The notes below the pieces were generated by a model. The model had not been told where the DNA came from, ran no database searches, and saw only the letters and a program-made list of their open reading frames with translations. Below, in pieces: positions 1 through 10,918 of a stretch of 64,000 bases of DNA. The DNA is from Pleurostoma richardsiae (taxonomy: Eukaryota > Ascomycota > Sordariomycetes > Calosphaeriales > Pleurostomataceae), in assembly GCA_030052745.1 (NCBI GenBank), contig JANBVO010000061.1:98810-162809 (forward strand), written 5' to 3'. The first letter of the stretch is position 1; each line of letters starts with the position of its first letter. A program made the translations under genes and the position numbers.

Positions 1-837
1 GGCAGCGGGCTGGGTGATGGGTGCTGGGCGCGCTTGGGTGCTCAGGTGCTTGGGCGGCCTGAGAGGCTAGAGAGCTGCTGCTGAGGCACGGAGGCCACGC
101 TTTGGCCGTCGGTGCAACTCGGTCCGCGTTAGTGCGGAGGAGGTGGTGTGTGTACGAGGTCGCAATATGTACTAAATATGTGCTCCAGGGACGCAGGTCC
201 AGCGTCGCTTTGCGCCGGGTTAACAGGGGGGAATGGGGAAGGTGGGAAACCTGATACGATGCTGTTATCGATATATGCGGCCCATATCTCTGCTCGTGGT
301 TTCGACCTGGGCGTTTCGACTCTTTGAAGCGCCCCCCTTCGAACCTCATATCTCTGGGCTAGGCATGCGGAGACTCTCTTCGTATCTGGAAGAATTTGCG
401 ATTTGCGACTACTGCTGCGTGCCCACAGCCCAATGACGAGCGGGCGCCGGCAAATGCCGGTTTAGCACAGGTGATCAGGCATTTGCTCCTCGTGCTACCC
501 CTGACTCGTCTAGCCTCCTTCTCTTAACGGGAAGCCCGATCAGCTGAAGCCATGACCATCCCCGACCAACTTGGTTTAGACTCCTCAACAGTTGCGGCGG
601 AAGTTGATTCCACCTGTGATATCCCAAGGATCTCCTGCGGGTTCCTTCTGTCAACTCAACCCGACAGATCTCCACCCCTGCTACACAAACGGCCCCAGCC
701 ATTGGCGCTGCACTATGACGAGCTGTTGAAATGATGCTTTTAGGACTCCTGAACCCCTGGCCAAATGCTGAATGCACAGAGACGCTATCTCCCTCCCCGT
801 ACTAGGCCTCCTCGTCCCTACCTCGTGCGGCATCCCA
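1..837. other. Intergenic, no gene recognised
   Basis: Short open frames here have no recognisable domains and no splice-supported continuation. The stretch lies downstream of the stop of the MetE-like gene and probably holds its 3' UTR plus the flank of a neighbour outside the window. Confidence 0.5.
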
Positions 838-2206
838 TTACGGCTCGCCCCAGATCTCGTCGGCGATCTTCCTGACCAGCGACAGCTTCGCCTTCTCGTC
901 TTCGAGGGAGAGGGGATAGCCGCTCTCGTGGGTACTGAAGCCGCACTGGGGGCTGACGCAGACGCTCTTTAGCGCTTCCTCCTTGGACTCGCCTCTGCCC
1001 TCCGCGACGAACTCGGCGGCGCGGTAGATGCGCTTCTTCATCTCCTCCTTGTCCTCGAGTGCGCGCAGCTTGGTGCTGATGACACCCACCACAACGTTCC
1101 TGCCCTTGGGCAGGAACTTGAGCGGCTCGAAGCCGCCGGCGCGCTCAGTGTCGTACTCGAGGTAGAAGGTGTTGACCTTGAGGTTCTGGAACAGCTTCTG
1201 GGCAATGATGTCGTAGGCACCCTCAGCGAAGTGTCGCCCGCCGACTGTGCAGGAAGGAATACTTGTCAGCCGCCTCTAGCGCACATCACGGGTCAGCAAC
1301 GAATCAATGATCCAACTCACTGAAGTTGCCACGGCACAGGTGCACGCCGGTGTGCATGTCCGCCGGGATCTTGGAGATACAGTCATTGTACAGGCCAATG
1401 TAGGCGTCCAGAAGATCGTCGACGGTGCCGATGTTGTCCTTGTCGTCAGCCCAACCCTGGCGGAACTGCTGGGAGCAGAAGTCTGTGTAGAGGCGCAAGC
1501 ACGGCCTTGTCAGCGAATGCACGTTTTCCTCAGATGCCTCAGTCAACCCTCCGGAGATGGACTCACAAGCCAGACCTGGGTCGTCGAACTGCACGTTCCT
1601 CAGGCCGGCCTTGTACAGCATGTCGAGCTCGGCCTGGTAGACCTTGGCCACGTCCTTGAAGTACTCGGCGTCGCTAGAGTAGGCGTCGGCGGTGTAGGCC
1701 TTGCCCTGCTTGTAGCGCATGTGGAACCAGGCCGGCGTAATCATGGTCAGCTTGATGTCCTTCCACTGGTCCTCGGGGAGGCTCTGCTGGACCAGGCGCA
1801 ACTCGTGCAGGTTGCTGACGCTCTTAGCCGGGTCGTGGTGCAGCTTGGCGGCGGCGATGACGGAGTCGCCGGGCATGACCTGGCGGTCCTTCTCGATCAG
1901 CGACACGACGTCCGGGTGGTACAGGCGGAACATGGAGGCGTCAGCCTCCTGCAGCGCCGTAGTGCCCTCGAACTCATCCCACATCAGGCCCCAGAAGCGC
2001 GTGCGGTTGTACTCGCCGCTGGTGACGGCCCGGAAGCCGAGATCGCGCTGCAGCTTGACCACGTCGGCGACGGCCTCCTTCTCGACGGCTTCCAGACCGG
2101 CTTCGGCGGGCGACACACCCTTGTCACGGATCGCCTCGCGCACCGAGAGGAGGCTCTGTGGCCGCAGGAGCGAGCCCATATGCTCGGCTCGGAACGGAGG
2201 AGCCAT
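838..2206 (-). CDS. MetE C-terminal-domain (UROD/MetE-like) methyltransferase
   Basis: Model: complement of exons 838-1244, 1321-1482 and 1567-2206; 402 residues. Both introns are GTGAGT...CAG and restore the family frame. The protein resembles the stand-alone cobalamin-independent methionine synthase C-terminal domain (Meth_synt_2 family) common in fungi. It starts with a typical 'EHMGSLLRP' segment and contains 'SGEYNR' and 'QFDDP'. The zinc ligands of MetE can be placed: His261 and Cys263 in 'HLCRGN', Glu297 in 'FYLEYD' and Cys368 in 'SPQCGFST'. A Zn-dependent methyl (thiol) transfer is therefore expected, but the substrate is unknown, and the N-terminal folate-binding half of full MetE (about 760 residues) is absent. 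The ATG at 2206 was chosen because family similarity begins there. Open frame continues upstream through a low-complexity leader that is probably untranslated. Confidence 0.86.
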
Positions 2207-3135
2207 GGTCACTGTGGGCGGTGGGCGGTGCTGCCGAGCAGAAAGCGCCGGGAGGAAAGGAGACGGAGAGGGACGGAGGCTTGGAGAGGTAGGTATGTAT
2301 GTACAGTACAGCACAACAAGGTGAGGGAGGCACAGAAACAATGGAACTGGCGAGCAAAAGAGTCCGAGAGAAAAGCCACCCCCGAAGATCTCTCCGAGTC
2401 TCTCTCTCTCTCTCTGTCTCGCCAGGCGCGCGGGGCAAAGGTGGGGTTCTTCAGGGTTTTTGCATCTCGGCCCCGCCTTTTGCCCTCTTTCCGAGATCGC
2501 TTTCTTCGGCAGCTGCGCCAGCTGCGCCGCCAGTTTCTTCTCCTTTCCTCGCCTATTATCCCCTCGCTCATTTTCTATTCCCGGGCACTCATCATCCAAT
2601 TCTATGACCGAACCAATGAGAGCGTGTGTGCGTGAGAGCATGAGGAGTATGAGAGCGTAACTCCGGCATGACAGCACATTTCGACTCTTTTCAAGGAACG
2701 GTACCTAAAGTGGCCAAGGCATCATTATTGTCACGCGTTGTATCGTCTCTCCCGTACGGGCTTCCTGAGCAGAGAGATGTGTGGTCAAGTGCACGGAAGT
2801 GATAGGGTAACAGACTGCCGCGATCAAGATACGTATAGTTATTGTCCAGTCTATAACTAGGCAGGTAGGTGAGCGGCAATCGAGTGTTGAGGCAGCGAGA
2901 GTAGACAGCGCTACGAAGCCCTGGAGGGATCAGTCTAACGCCGTTCAACTCAGAGGATGCGACTATTGGTTTCTGCAACCAGCATGTATATTTCGACTAT
3001 ATAGATGTATTATGACTAGTGAGTTAGACAGTCCGCGACACCTCCACCACCCACTAGGTTCGCGACTGCCTGTGAGACTTGAACCTCCTTGCGTGACTTG
3101 AACCTGTGGTTCGCCTCGGCAGCCTGCGAGCGTGC
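2207..3135. other. Promoter/5' region of the MetE-like gene
   Basis: This 0.93 kb stretch separates the start of the MetE-like gene from the stop of the MFS transporter, both on the minus strand. It includes a CT/GA microsatellite and a TAGGCAGGTAGG-type motif near 2860-2876. I see no additional gene. Confidence 0.5.
2399..2420. repeat. (CT)n microsatellite
   Basis: A run of alternating T and C interrupted by one G at 2416. On the transcribed minus strand it is a GA-rich stretch about 195 bp upstream of the MetE-like start, typical of fungal 5' leaders. Confidence 0.8.
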
Positions 3136-5175
3136 CTAGACTGCCTCGACGACCTTCTCATGAGGAACCGCCAGTGTATTCAGGACGGTCCTTGCGTCCC
3201 TCTTCTCCAGACTCTTGGTGACCGGGTTCTTGGCCTCAAACACCTCCGCCAGCTCCTCCAGTGTACGGTCCTTGGTCTCCGGGAAGAAGAAGTACATGAA
3301 GACACACTCGAAAAGGTCCCAGAAGACGAACACGAGATAGAAGTAGTAGTTGATCTTGTCAAACGCCGGGCCCGAACTGTACTGGATGACCGTAGACGCG
3401 CATGAGCTGGCGAAGTTGCCCAGTGCCGTGCCCTTGGCCCGCGTCGCGGTCGGGAGGGTTTCGGCAATGTACATGGACTGCAGAGGCGTCCAGCCGAATG
3501 AGAAGACAATGCCGAAGATGAAGATGAAAGCAACGGTCGTGTTGGCTGCCGCAGTGGCGTTCGGGTTCTCCGTCGCCATCTTAGAGGTGCCCGTAATCAC
3601 GGCGAAGCAGCAGGAGCAGAAAACGATCGAGTAGAGGAGCAGCGGTCGGCGTCCGATCACGTCGGTCATCCGAGCACCCAGGATGGCACCGAGGAAGCAG
3701 AGGGCAGGGTTGATGCCGTTCAGGGCCAGGACCTAGAGAACTCAGGTTAGGGCACCTACAAAATGGAGGGATCTATTTTGACAAACCTTGTGTTCCTCGG
3801 TGATTCCAGCCGAGCGAAGCATGGCCGGTAAGTAGTAGCTGCTCAGACTGTTGCCGCTGAGCTGTCCAAAGCAGGCCATACCAATCACGCAGATCAGCCT
3901 GCGGCGGGCGCTGTGGGTGTTCCAGAGCTCGTGGTAGTCCCACCACTTCTTATCCGAGGCCTCGCTGGAGATCTGCTTGGCCATCTCCTTAAGCTGCAGC
4001 TGCACCATCGGGTGATCTTCTTGTCCCTCGCCATGATATGTTGCGAGCACCTTCACGGCCTCATCGTGGCGGTCCTGAGCAACCAACCATCGCGGGGACT
4101 CCGGCAGAAAGTAGACGCCGAGTACAACGATTCCAGAGGTGACCATCTGGACCCAGATGGGGATTCTCCACGCGTCGCTTGAGTCCAAGTAGCTGCACCC
4201 ATAGACGACCCAGCTGGCGATAATGGAGCCAATATACCTTCCCAGTGACCAGTCAGCAGGGATATTTGAGCATTAGGGGGGAGAAATCAAAGAGGCCAGG
4301 TCGGGAAGACGTACCAGGTGCAATTATACAGCCCAGTCAGTGTACCGCGCCATTTAGGATGAGCCAACTCGCTGACGTAGCAAGGGGCAGAGACGCAGCA
4401 GAACGACACGCCGAATCCGAGCTATGTTGGGTATTAGTTAATGAATTGTACGCTGCTACACGATGTTTTCAACGCTTACAATGAATCGACCGGCAAGAAA
4501 TTGTCCACGACCAGTAGACGGAGCCTGCACGCATGTGCCAACAATGACAAGCAATGAACCAGTGAACACTATGCTGCCGTTAGTATATCGGGAAGAATAT
4601 CATAGGCCAGAAGTCTAGGGAGGCTTACTGCCCCAGCGGCGTCCGAGATAGTCGCTGTAATCACGATCGTCAGAATTGAGCCTCCTGCAGTTATCATATA
4701 GCGCGGTCGGGAAGGGTGAGACTCACTTCACGGGTCCAGTGAAGAAGACGGCCGCGATGGAACCAATGTTGTACATGGCAAAGACGATACCAGTTGAGGA
4801 GCCTGCCACGGTCCTGAGAAATGGATGGATCAGCATGGGTGTGTTGGTGAGCGTATGAATGGGTATGCTCACATGTGGAAGTAGCGCTGATAGGAGGTCA
4901 TTCCGTTAAGTCCTGCTCGACATTCAGCATCTGCTGGGCTTCAGGAAAGTCGGGTGTGTGTTCTTACCTCCCATCAGACTTCCATCATAGCCATTGAGAC
5001 AGCCGCACAGATATGCGACGGCCAACACGAGGTAGAGGCGAATGAGTTTCGGTGTCCATGGAGAGTACTGCTTCTGTTCGACCTGGTGGGCGAGGTCGAC
5101 AACAACATCAGCATCGTGGATGCCGTCATCATGGTGATCGACGGCACCACCTTTCTCGTCGGCGATGTTGGACAT
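3136..5175 (-). CDS. MFS sugar transporter, lactose-permease (LAC12/LacpA)-like
   Basis: Model: complement of eight exons 3136-3732, 3787-4237, 4315-4431, 4480-4568, 4629-4654, 4737-4813, 4873-4912 and 4968-5175; 534 residues. All seven introns (48-82 bp) are GT-AG and the frame closes exactly. Hallmarks of the sugar-porter subfamily are visible: '[10 protein letters not shown]' in the first membrane segment, 'DYLGRRWG', 'PESPRWL' before the central loop, 'DVIGRRP', and '[11 protein letters not shown]' near the C-terminus. The 'GYDGSLMG' and '[16 protein letters not shown]' segments are typical of fungal lactose/galactoside permeases. The gene is divergent from a GH2 beta-galactosidase, so proton-coupled uptake of lactose or a related beta-galactoside is the likely job. 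The exact substrate cannot be read from sequence. A 26-bp exon (4629-4654) is unusually small. Confidence 0.88.
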
Positions 5176-5345
5176 GATAACAAAGGGTGCGTGTAAACTC
5201 GAGGACCTTTGTTGCAAGAAGGGCTCGATTATGTGCTTTGTGCAGGGGGTAGGGAAGAGATGTGGGCACGCCGGAAAACGAGATGGCCTGCGCGGCCTTT
5301 AAATGTTTTCTCAGCCTTGGCTGGGGATCTGGCAAGTTGCCTTCT

Positions 5346-5396
5346 CGGCTGCGATGCGCCGGCGAGCTGTTCAGGAGTGACGGCCTGTCTGGGCCG
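5346..5396. promoter_or_regulatory. Two CGG-N10-CCG palindromes
   Basis: CGG at 5346-5348 pairs with CCG at 5359-5361, and CGG at 5381-5383 pairs with CCG at 5394-5396. Both have a 10-bp spacer and the two sites are 35 bp apart, about 170-220 bp upstream of the transporter start. Inverted CGG pairs are the usual target of Zn2Cys6 dimers. The region is GC-rich, so chance is possible. Confidence 0.35.
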
Positions 5397-5636
5397 GAAG
5401 CTGCCTTCCCCGCATATCTACTTGCAGGTTATCGATCGCGAGAGCCACGCACTGAGTGACCCCCCACCGGTCGAGAGCGTGATGGAGTGGACAGCGCGGA
5501 GTGCCGAGAATGCTGGGGAAAGGAGACCGGGGGAGAGCGTGGTGGTGCCAATATCCTGACCGGTAAGGTCAGGGGGGCGGCCCAGGCCGGGATCCGCCAA
5601 TCAGGCGCCGGCATCGTTTACGACCGTCGAACTTCC

Positions 5637-5653
5637 CGGCTCCGAGTTCCCCG
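5637..5653. promoter_or_regulatory. CGG-N11-CCG palindrome (Gal4/Lac9 spacing)
   Basis: CGG at 5637-5639 and CCG at 5651-5653 are separated by 11 bases with an A at the centre (5645), the half-site geometry used by yeast Gal4/Lac9. Filamentous fungi normally regulate galactose genes with other factors, so this is only a candidate. Confidence 0.25.
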
Positions 5654-6173
5654 AGCGCGCGGCTCCACTCTTGTCTCCCGAACTCGGGTTCCAAGAACCG
5701 CTCGCCGCTCGCGTGTTTCTCCACCGAGACGTGACGCTCCTGACACTAGAAGTTCTTTTCCTTCCAGACGTCCGTCGTTTCTGGTCCCGTGCTCTGTTCG
5801 CGCCAGCGCGCTATGGAAATACAGCAAGATTGATGATCTAGAATCTGATATTCGCCCGGGGGTCTCGGAGCCGGGCAACAAATCAGGTGAGGCCCTCGGC
5901 GAACCTCCTGCGTCGCCCCCTCGTCAACTTTCTCCAGACCCGTCTCGACGTCCACCCGCACAACTGCCCCGTGTCAGCTGGTCGACATGAACCCCACAAT
6001 GGCTGGAGAGGGGATCGCCGGCGCGTTGCAGCGCCATGTCCAAGTTGCCAAGGAACTGAGGCTCCAGTATCTGGCCCCCCCGCCGAGATATTTGGCCGAC
6101 GGAGCTACTACCCGATATTCCCGTAGTTCCCAGCGTCGCAGCAACCACATGGCGATCCATACATAGTGGTAAG

Positions 6174-6181
6174 TATAAAAG
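6174..6181 (+). promoter_or_regulatory. TATA box of the beta-galactosidase gene
   Basis: TATAAAAG lies 179 bp upstream of the ATG at 6353, followed by a pyrimidine-rich leader (about 6250-6290). Confidence 0.55.
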
Positions 6182-6352
6182 GCGTAGGAGTGTCAGGCAA
6201 GTAAGCAGTCATGTGTATCGCCCGTTCATGTCCGAGAGAGGAACCGCCTTCCTCAGTCCTTCTTTCAAACCGCTGAATCTCTCCCCCAGAGTCCAACCTT
6301 ACACCTCTGAGCCGCCATATTTTCTGGTTGACTCCTCCCTTATCTGGCTTCA

Positions 6353-9300
6353 ATGGGCGACGCCATGGCTCCCAGAGGCATCCCTTTACAAGAGGAGGAT
6401 GGCAAGCCAGACTACTGCAATGAGTCTGTGTTCCGCAGAAACTGCCTCCCTACTCGCTCCTACTTTATCCCCGAAACCAATTTGCTCCTGAATGGCGCCT
6501 GGGACTTCCAGCTCGCCGCCACCCCACTTGATGCTCCGGAGCCGGACGCCGCTGTGGGCCCGGAGGGCTGGGGTAAAATCAATGTGCCCGGCCACTGGCA
6601 ACTCCAGGGCCACGGGGTGCCGCACTACACGAACACCCAATTCCCCATCCCTACCTGCCCACCGTATGTGCCGACGGAGAACCCGACCGGCACCTACCGG
6701 CGCTCGTTCTACGTTCCCTCTTCTTGGGACTCTAGCTCACAGTTGAGGCTGAGATTCGACGGCGTAGACAGCGCTTATCACGTCTGGGTGAACGGGGTAC
6801 TCATCGGGTACGCCCAGGGGTCACGGAACCCCTCCGAGTTCGATGTGACAGAGCATGTATCGCGCACTGCGGCAAATGAGCTCTTTGTGCGCGTCTACAA
6901 GTGGTCCGACGCCACGTACATCGAGGATCAGGACCAGTGGTGGCTATCGGGCATCTTCCGCGACGTCACTCTGATTGCGTTTCCGTCCGAGGCGAGGATC
7001 GAGGACTGGTTCCTCCGAACCGAGCTCGACAGCAAGTACGAGGATGCGACTCTCCATGCTGCTGTCGATGTTTTGAGCAAGGAGAAGGGTACTCTGAAGC
7101 TCACCCTAACCGAGCTCCCGAAAAATGGTGGGGACGTCATTGGCACCGGCGAGGTCTCCCTATCCCCCGGCTCGAAAAAGCTCGAGCTCAACCTTCCCGT
7201 CGACAGCCCCAAGAAGTGGACTGCTGAGACTCCTTACCTCTACCGCGTGCAGCTGACCTTGACGACGGCCAGCTCCCGCACCCACACTGTGACCCAGAAC
7301 ATCGGCTTCAGGAAGGTCGAGCTGCTCAACGGCCTCATGTGTGTTAACGGGACGCCTATCCGCCTGCGCGGTGTGAACCGGCACGAGCACCACCCATACC
7401 TCGGTCGGGCTGTGCCTTTCGACTTTGTTAAGAGAGACCTGCTGCTGATGAAAACGCATAACATCAACGCCCTACGGTGCAGTCACTACCCGTCGCACCC
7501 GCGCCTGTACGACCTCGCCGACGAGCTCGGCCTTTGGGTCATGGACGAAGCGGATCTCGAGTGCCACGGCTTCTACGACGCTGTGGCCCGCCCACAGGAC
7601 ATCCCTGAGGAGATGGACTACGAGGAGCGCAAGAAGCTCACTTTCCCCCAGGCCGCCAAATACACCTCCGACAACCAGAGCTGGCGTGCCGCCTACATCG
7701 ATCGCATGGAGAGCCTGGTGCAGCGCGACAAGAACCATACCTGCATCATCGTGTGGAGTCTGGGCAACGAGGCCTTCTACGGTGCCAACCACAAGGCCAT
7801 GTACGAGTATGCTAAGAAGGTGGACCCCGGCAGACTGGTGCATTACGAGGGAGACGCCCACGCCGAGTCAGTGGACATGTTCAGCTACATGTACCCTTCG
7901 ATAGAGCGCCTGACCAAGATGGCAGAGACCGCGGGTGTGGACAAGGACGGCAAATGGGAGAAGCCTGTTGTCCTGTGCGAATACGGGCACGCTATGGGAA
8001 ACGGCAAGTTCTTTCCAGCTCTTTCTATGCCTAGCCGTGCTCAAGCTAACACTAACCTGCAGGGCCAGGATGGCTAGAGGACTACGAGGAGCTCTTCGAG
8101 AAGTATCCCAGACTCCAGGGAGGCTTTATCTGGGAGTGGGCCAACCATGGCCTATGGAAGGAGGAAGCCAATGGCAAGGGTTACTACGCGTACGGAGGCG
8201 ATTTCGGCGACAAGCCCAATGACGGCACCTTCGTCATGGATGGTCTCTGCTTCAGCACGCACCAGCCTACGCCGGGCCTGACGGAGTTCAAGAAGGCCAT
8301 CCAGCCTGTCGGGTTCTCGGTGAAGGATGACAAAATCCTCGTGGAGAATAAGTACGACGTGGTCGATCTCGGGCATCTACAGGCCACGTTCAAGGTCGAG
8401 GAGTTTGGGGAACAGTAAGCAGGCCCTCCGCACACCTGTTCAAGCGTCATTGGCTCACATATACTGCCTCCAGGGCATCGCTCCTGTTGTCCGGACCCTT
8501 AGAGCTTCCTTCAGTCGGCCCGGGTCGGACCGGCGAGGTCGCCCTACCGTCATCACTGTCGAAGATAAAGAGCTCCGGTGAGCTCTACCTGACGATCTCG
8601 CTGCATCTCCGCGACTCAACCCCTTGGGCGGAATTAGGCCACGAGATAGCGTGGTTCCAACACAAGCTGCCCAATACTATCACGGAACAACGCGTCCTGT
8701 CAACGGCTCTCTCCCCGAGGGTTAATGTTTACACGTCCGGCACGTCCGTCAAAGTCTCCGGGCCCGAGTATACCTTCTCGTTCGACTCTGCGCGCGGCGT
8801 CATCACCGGCTGGAGCCGAGGAGGAACTTCTCTGCTCGAAGCGGATCCTATCACCGGCGCGGCAATCATCCCGTCCTTCTGGCGTCCGGCCACCGACAAC
8901 GACGTCTCCAATTCTCTGCCTTACTGGAAGAACTTCGGCGTGGACGCTCTCACAAGCCAGCTTCGGTCGTTCAGCGTGGACACATCGCACCCCGACAGGG
9001 CCATCATTAAGGCCCGGACCTTCATCAGCCCTCCCGTACTCGCCTGGGGCTGGGACTGCCATATCGAGTACACCATCTCTAACAGCGGCACGCTGGCCGT
9101 CGCCGTCGAAGAGCTCATCCCCACCGGTTATGCTCCCACCCACGTGCCCCGGATCGGCCTCAACCTTCACCTAACTAGGGCTCTGGACAAGGTCCGCTGG
9201 TTCGGCCTCGGCCCTGGTGAGAGCTACCCGGACAAGAAGTCGGCACAGCGCGTTGGCGTTTGGGAGGCAGGATCGGTCTCTGAACTGCAGACGCCGTACG

Positions 9301-9617
9301 AGGTCCCGCAGGAGAACGGCAACCGAATGGAGACCCGGTGGGTAAGCCTAGCGGAGGACCAGGGGGTGGGAATCCGAGCCCGGTCCCTGGACTCTGCGGC
9401 GACCTTCAGCTGGGCTGCTAGCCACCACCGCACCGAGACGATACAGGCGGCGGCACATCCGCCCGACCTGGTCGAGGAGGACGCCACGCTGCTGCGGTTA
9501 GACGCCAAGGTCGCCGGCGTGGGGACGGGCGCCTGCGGGCCGGCGGTCAGGGAGGATCTGAAGGTGAAGGTGGAGCCTACGAGCTTCGCATTCATACTGG
9601 AGGCCATGGGAAACTAA
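6353..9617 (+). CDS. GH2 beta-galactosidase (LacZ/LAC4 type)
   Basis: Exons 6353-8003, 8063-8414 and 8474-9617; 1048 residues, close to E. coli LacZ and Kluyveromyces LAC4. No signal peptide is visible, so an intracellular enzyme hydrolysing lactose to glucose and galactose is expected. It has the N-terminal jelly-roll segment ('GVDSAYHVWVNG', 'RNPSEFDVT', 'DQDQWWLSGIFRDV') and the barrel motif 'RGVNRHEHHP'. The acid/base Glu473 lies in 'WSLGNEAFYG' and the nucleophile Glu543 in 'VVLCEYGHAMGN'. The C-terminal Bgal_small_N domain includes 'FWRPATDND' and 'GPGESYPDKK'. The first intron (8004-8062) is a GC-AG intron: only the split G|GG CCA GGA keeps the frame. The second (8415-8473) is GTAAGC...CAG. 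The gene is head-to-head with the permease-like gene. Confidence 0.94.
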
Positions 9618-9965
9618 GTGAGTCGACCTTGCGGAAGGGTCAGGTTTAGGGCCTTGGATGGTTTTGTGTATCCTGCCGCCTTTGGCAATTGTGTTAGGCG
9701 TCGAGAGGAGGTCCAAGTCGATATCGCTAGACAGAATGAGTAGACCGGCAACCGCAGATATGATTTACCATTTATTTGCATAACTGACACCGGAAGAAGA
9801 ACATTGTGCCAGGACTTGGGGGAAAACCACTCGTAGCTTCTTCAACTACCTGATTTGAAAGACAGTATGTCTAGTATTATCTCGAAGCAACACGGTATCG
9901 TTGTTCACCGCCTTTCCCTATCCATGCGATATGGAGTCCATCATCCAGATCTCTACCCTTGGGGA
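9618..9965. other. Convergent intergenic stretch
   Basis: 3' ends of the beta-galactosidase and the SDR gene face each other here. I see no gene. Confidence 0.5.
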
Positions 9966-10706
9966 TTACACAAATGCGGCGCCGTTCGCCAACAAAACCT
10001 GCCCCGCAACCCAGCTGGAATCCGGGCCACAAAGGAAAGCGGTTGCATTGGCAATATCTTCCGGGGTCCCCAGCCTGTTGAAAGGGCTCTGTGACTTGAT
10101 CATGTTGACGAGCTGCTCGCTCTTGCCGTTGAAGAACAGCTCGGTGGCGGTAGGCCCAGGGGCAATTGCGTTGACGCTGATGCCCTTGGTCGCCAGGTCC
10201 TTGGACATGATCTTAGTCATGGACTCCACGGCGCCCTTGGTCGAGCCGTATAGGAGGTACGCGGGTAGCACGGCACTGTTGTGCACGATGCCGGTGGACA
10301 CGAAGATGACGCGTGAGCCGGGGGCCATGTGGGGGAGGGCCTTCTGGACGAGGAAGTAGGGGCCTTTGACGTTGAGCGCAAACGCTCGGTCGAAGAGGTC
10401 CTCGGTCGTGCTCTCGACGGTGGCCATGGGCATCACGCCAGCATTGGGGATCACGACGTCGATCTTGCCGAACCTCTGCACCGCTGCGGCTACCAGCGCC
10501 TCGACGCCGGAGACGGTCGAGACGTTTGCCTGCACGGCGACGGCACGGTCTGTGCCGATAGACGAGACGACGGCGTCGGCAGCGGCGGGGTCAGAGTTGT
10601 AGTTGACGACGACGGAGGCGCCGTCCCGGGCGAGACGTTGCGCCATCGCTTTGCCGATGCCCTTGCTGGCACCGGTTATTATGATGACTTTACCCGAGAG
10701 AGACAT
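9966..10706 (-). CDS. Classical short-chain dehydrogenase/reductase
   Basis: Single exon, 246 residues, the typical length of classical SDRs. The NAD(P)-binding motif 'TGASKGIGKA' is at residues 11-20, the 'NAG' motif at 88-90, the structural Asn at 112 ('LNVKGP'), catalytic Ser137, and Tyr153/Lys157 in 'YGSTK'. The C-terminal 'WVAGQVLLANGA' closes the fold. It resembles fungal 3-oxoacyl-ACP-reductase-like oxidoreductases. The substrate is not predictable. The ATG at 10706 was preferred because the Rossmann fold begins right after it, although the frame is open upstream to 10826. It lies between the GH2 gene and the decarboxylase locus and could belong to either or neither. Confidence 0.9.
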   Translation of the reverse strand: MSLSGKVIIITGASKGIGKAMAQRLARDGASVVVNYNSDPAAADAVVSSIGTDRAVAVQANVSTVSGVEALVAAAVQRFGKIDVVIPNAGVMPMATVESTTEDLFDRAFALNVKGPYFLVQKALPHMAPGSRVIFVSTGIVHNSAVLPAYLLYGSTKGAVESMTKIMSKDLATKGISVNAIAPGPTATELFFNGKSEQLVNMIKSQSPFNRLGTPEDIANATAFLCGPDSSWVAGQVLLANGAAFV

Positions 10707-10910
10707 TATGCGTGCAGCAGGCCGCGATTTGGGCTGGAGTGGAGTTAATTGTTTGCAGGGACAATCGGCGGCGGATCTTGATCTTCTCGAACTGACGTGA
10801 GGAATCTCTTTGACACGATATCGCAAATGGTTCTGCGAAGACAGATGACAGTGAAGATGGTAGCGAGTAATTACGCCCTCGACCTCCAGCGCGTTAGATA
10901 GGGCTCGAGC

Positions 10911-10918
10911 CTTATATA
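10911..10918 (-). promoter_or_regulatory. TATA box of the SDR gene
   Basis: TATATAAG on the minus strand, about 205 bp upstream of the SDR ATG at 10706. Confidence 0.5.

Larger units (their letters stand above)
5176..6352. promoter_or_regulatory. Shared divergent promoter, transporter / beta-galactosidase
   Basis: A 1.18 kb GC-rich region between two head-to-head start codons. It contains several SYGGRG-type candidate CreA (carbon repressor) sites, for example 5513-5518, 5527-5532 and 5856-5861. It also contains CGG/CCG palindromes listed separately and a TATA box on the beta-galactosidase side. No convincing gene lies inside it. Confidence 0.65.

Noticed and set aside
1307-2635. 442-codon plus-strand frame
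   Set aside because: It is the exact antisense of the MetE-like exons; the minus-strand protein has family motifs and splice sites, this one has neither.
7472-7861. Minus-strand frame opposite the beta-galactosidase
   Set aside because: Antisense of conserved GH2 sequence with no independent domain.
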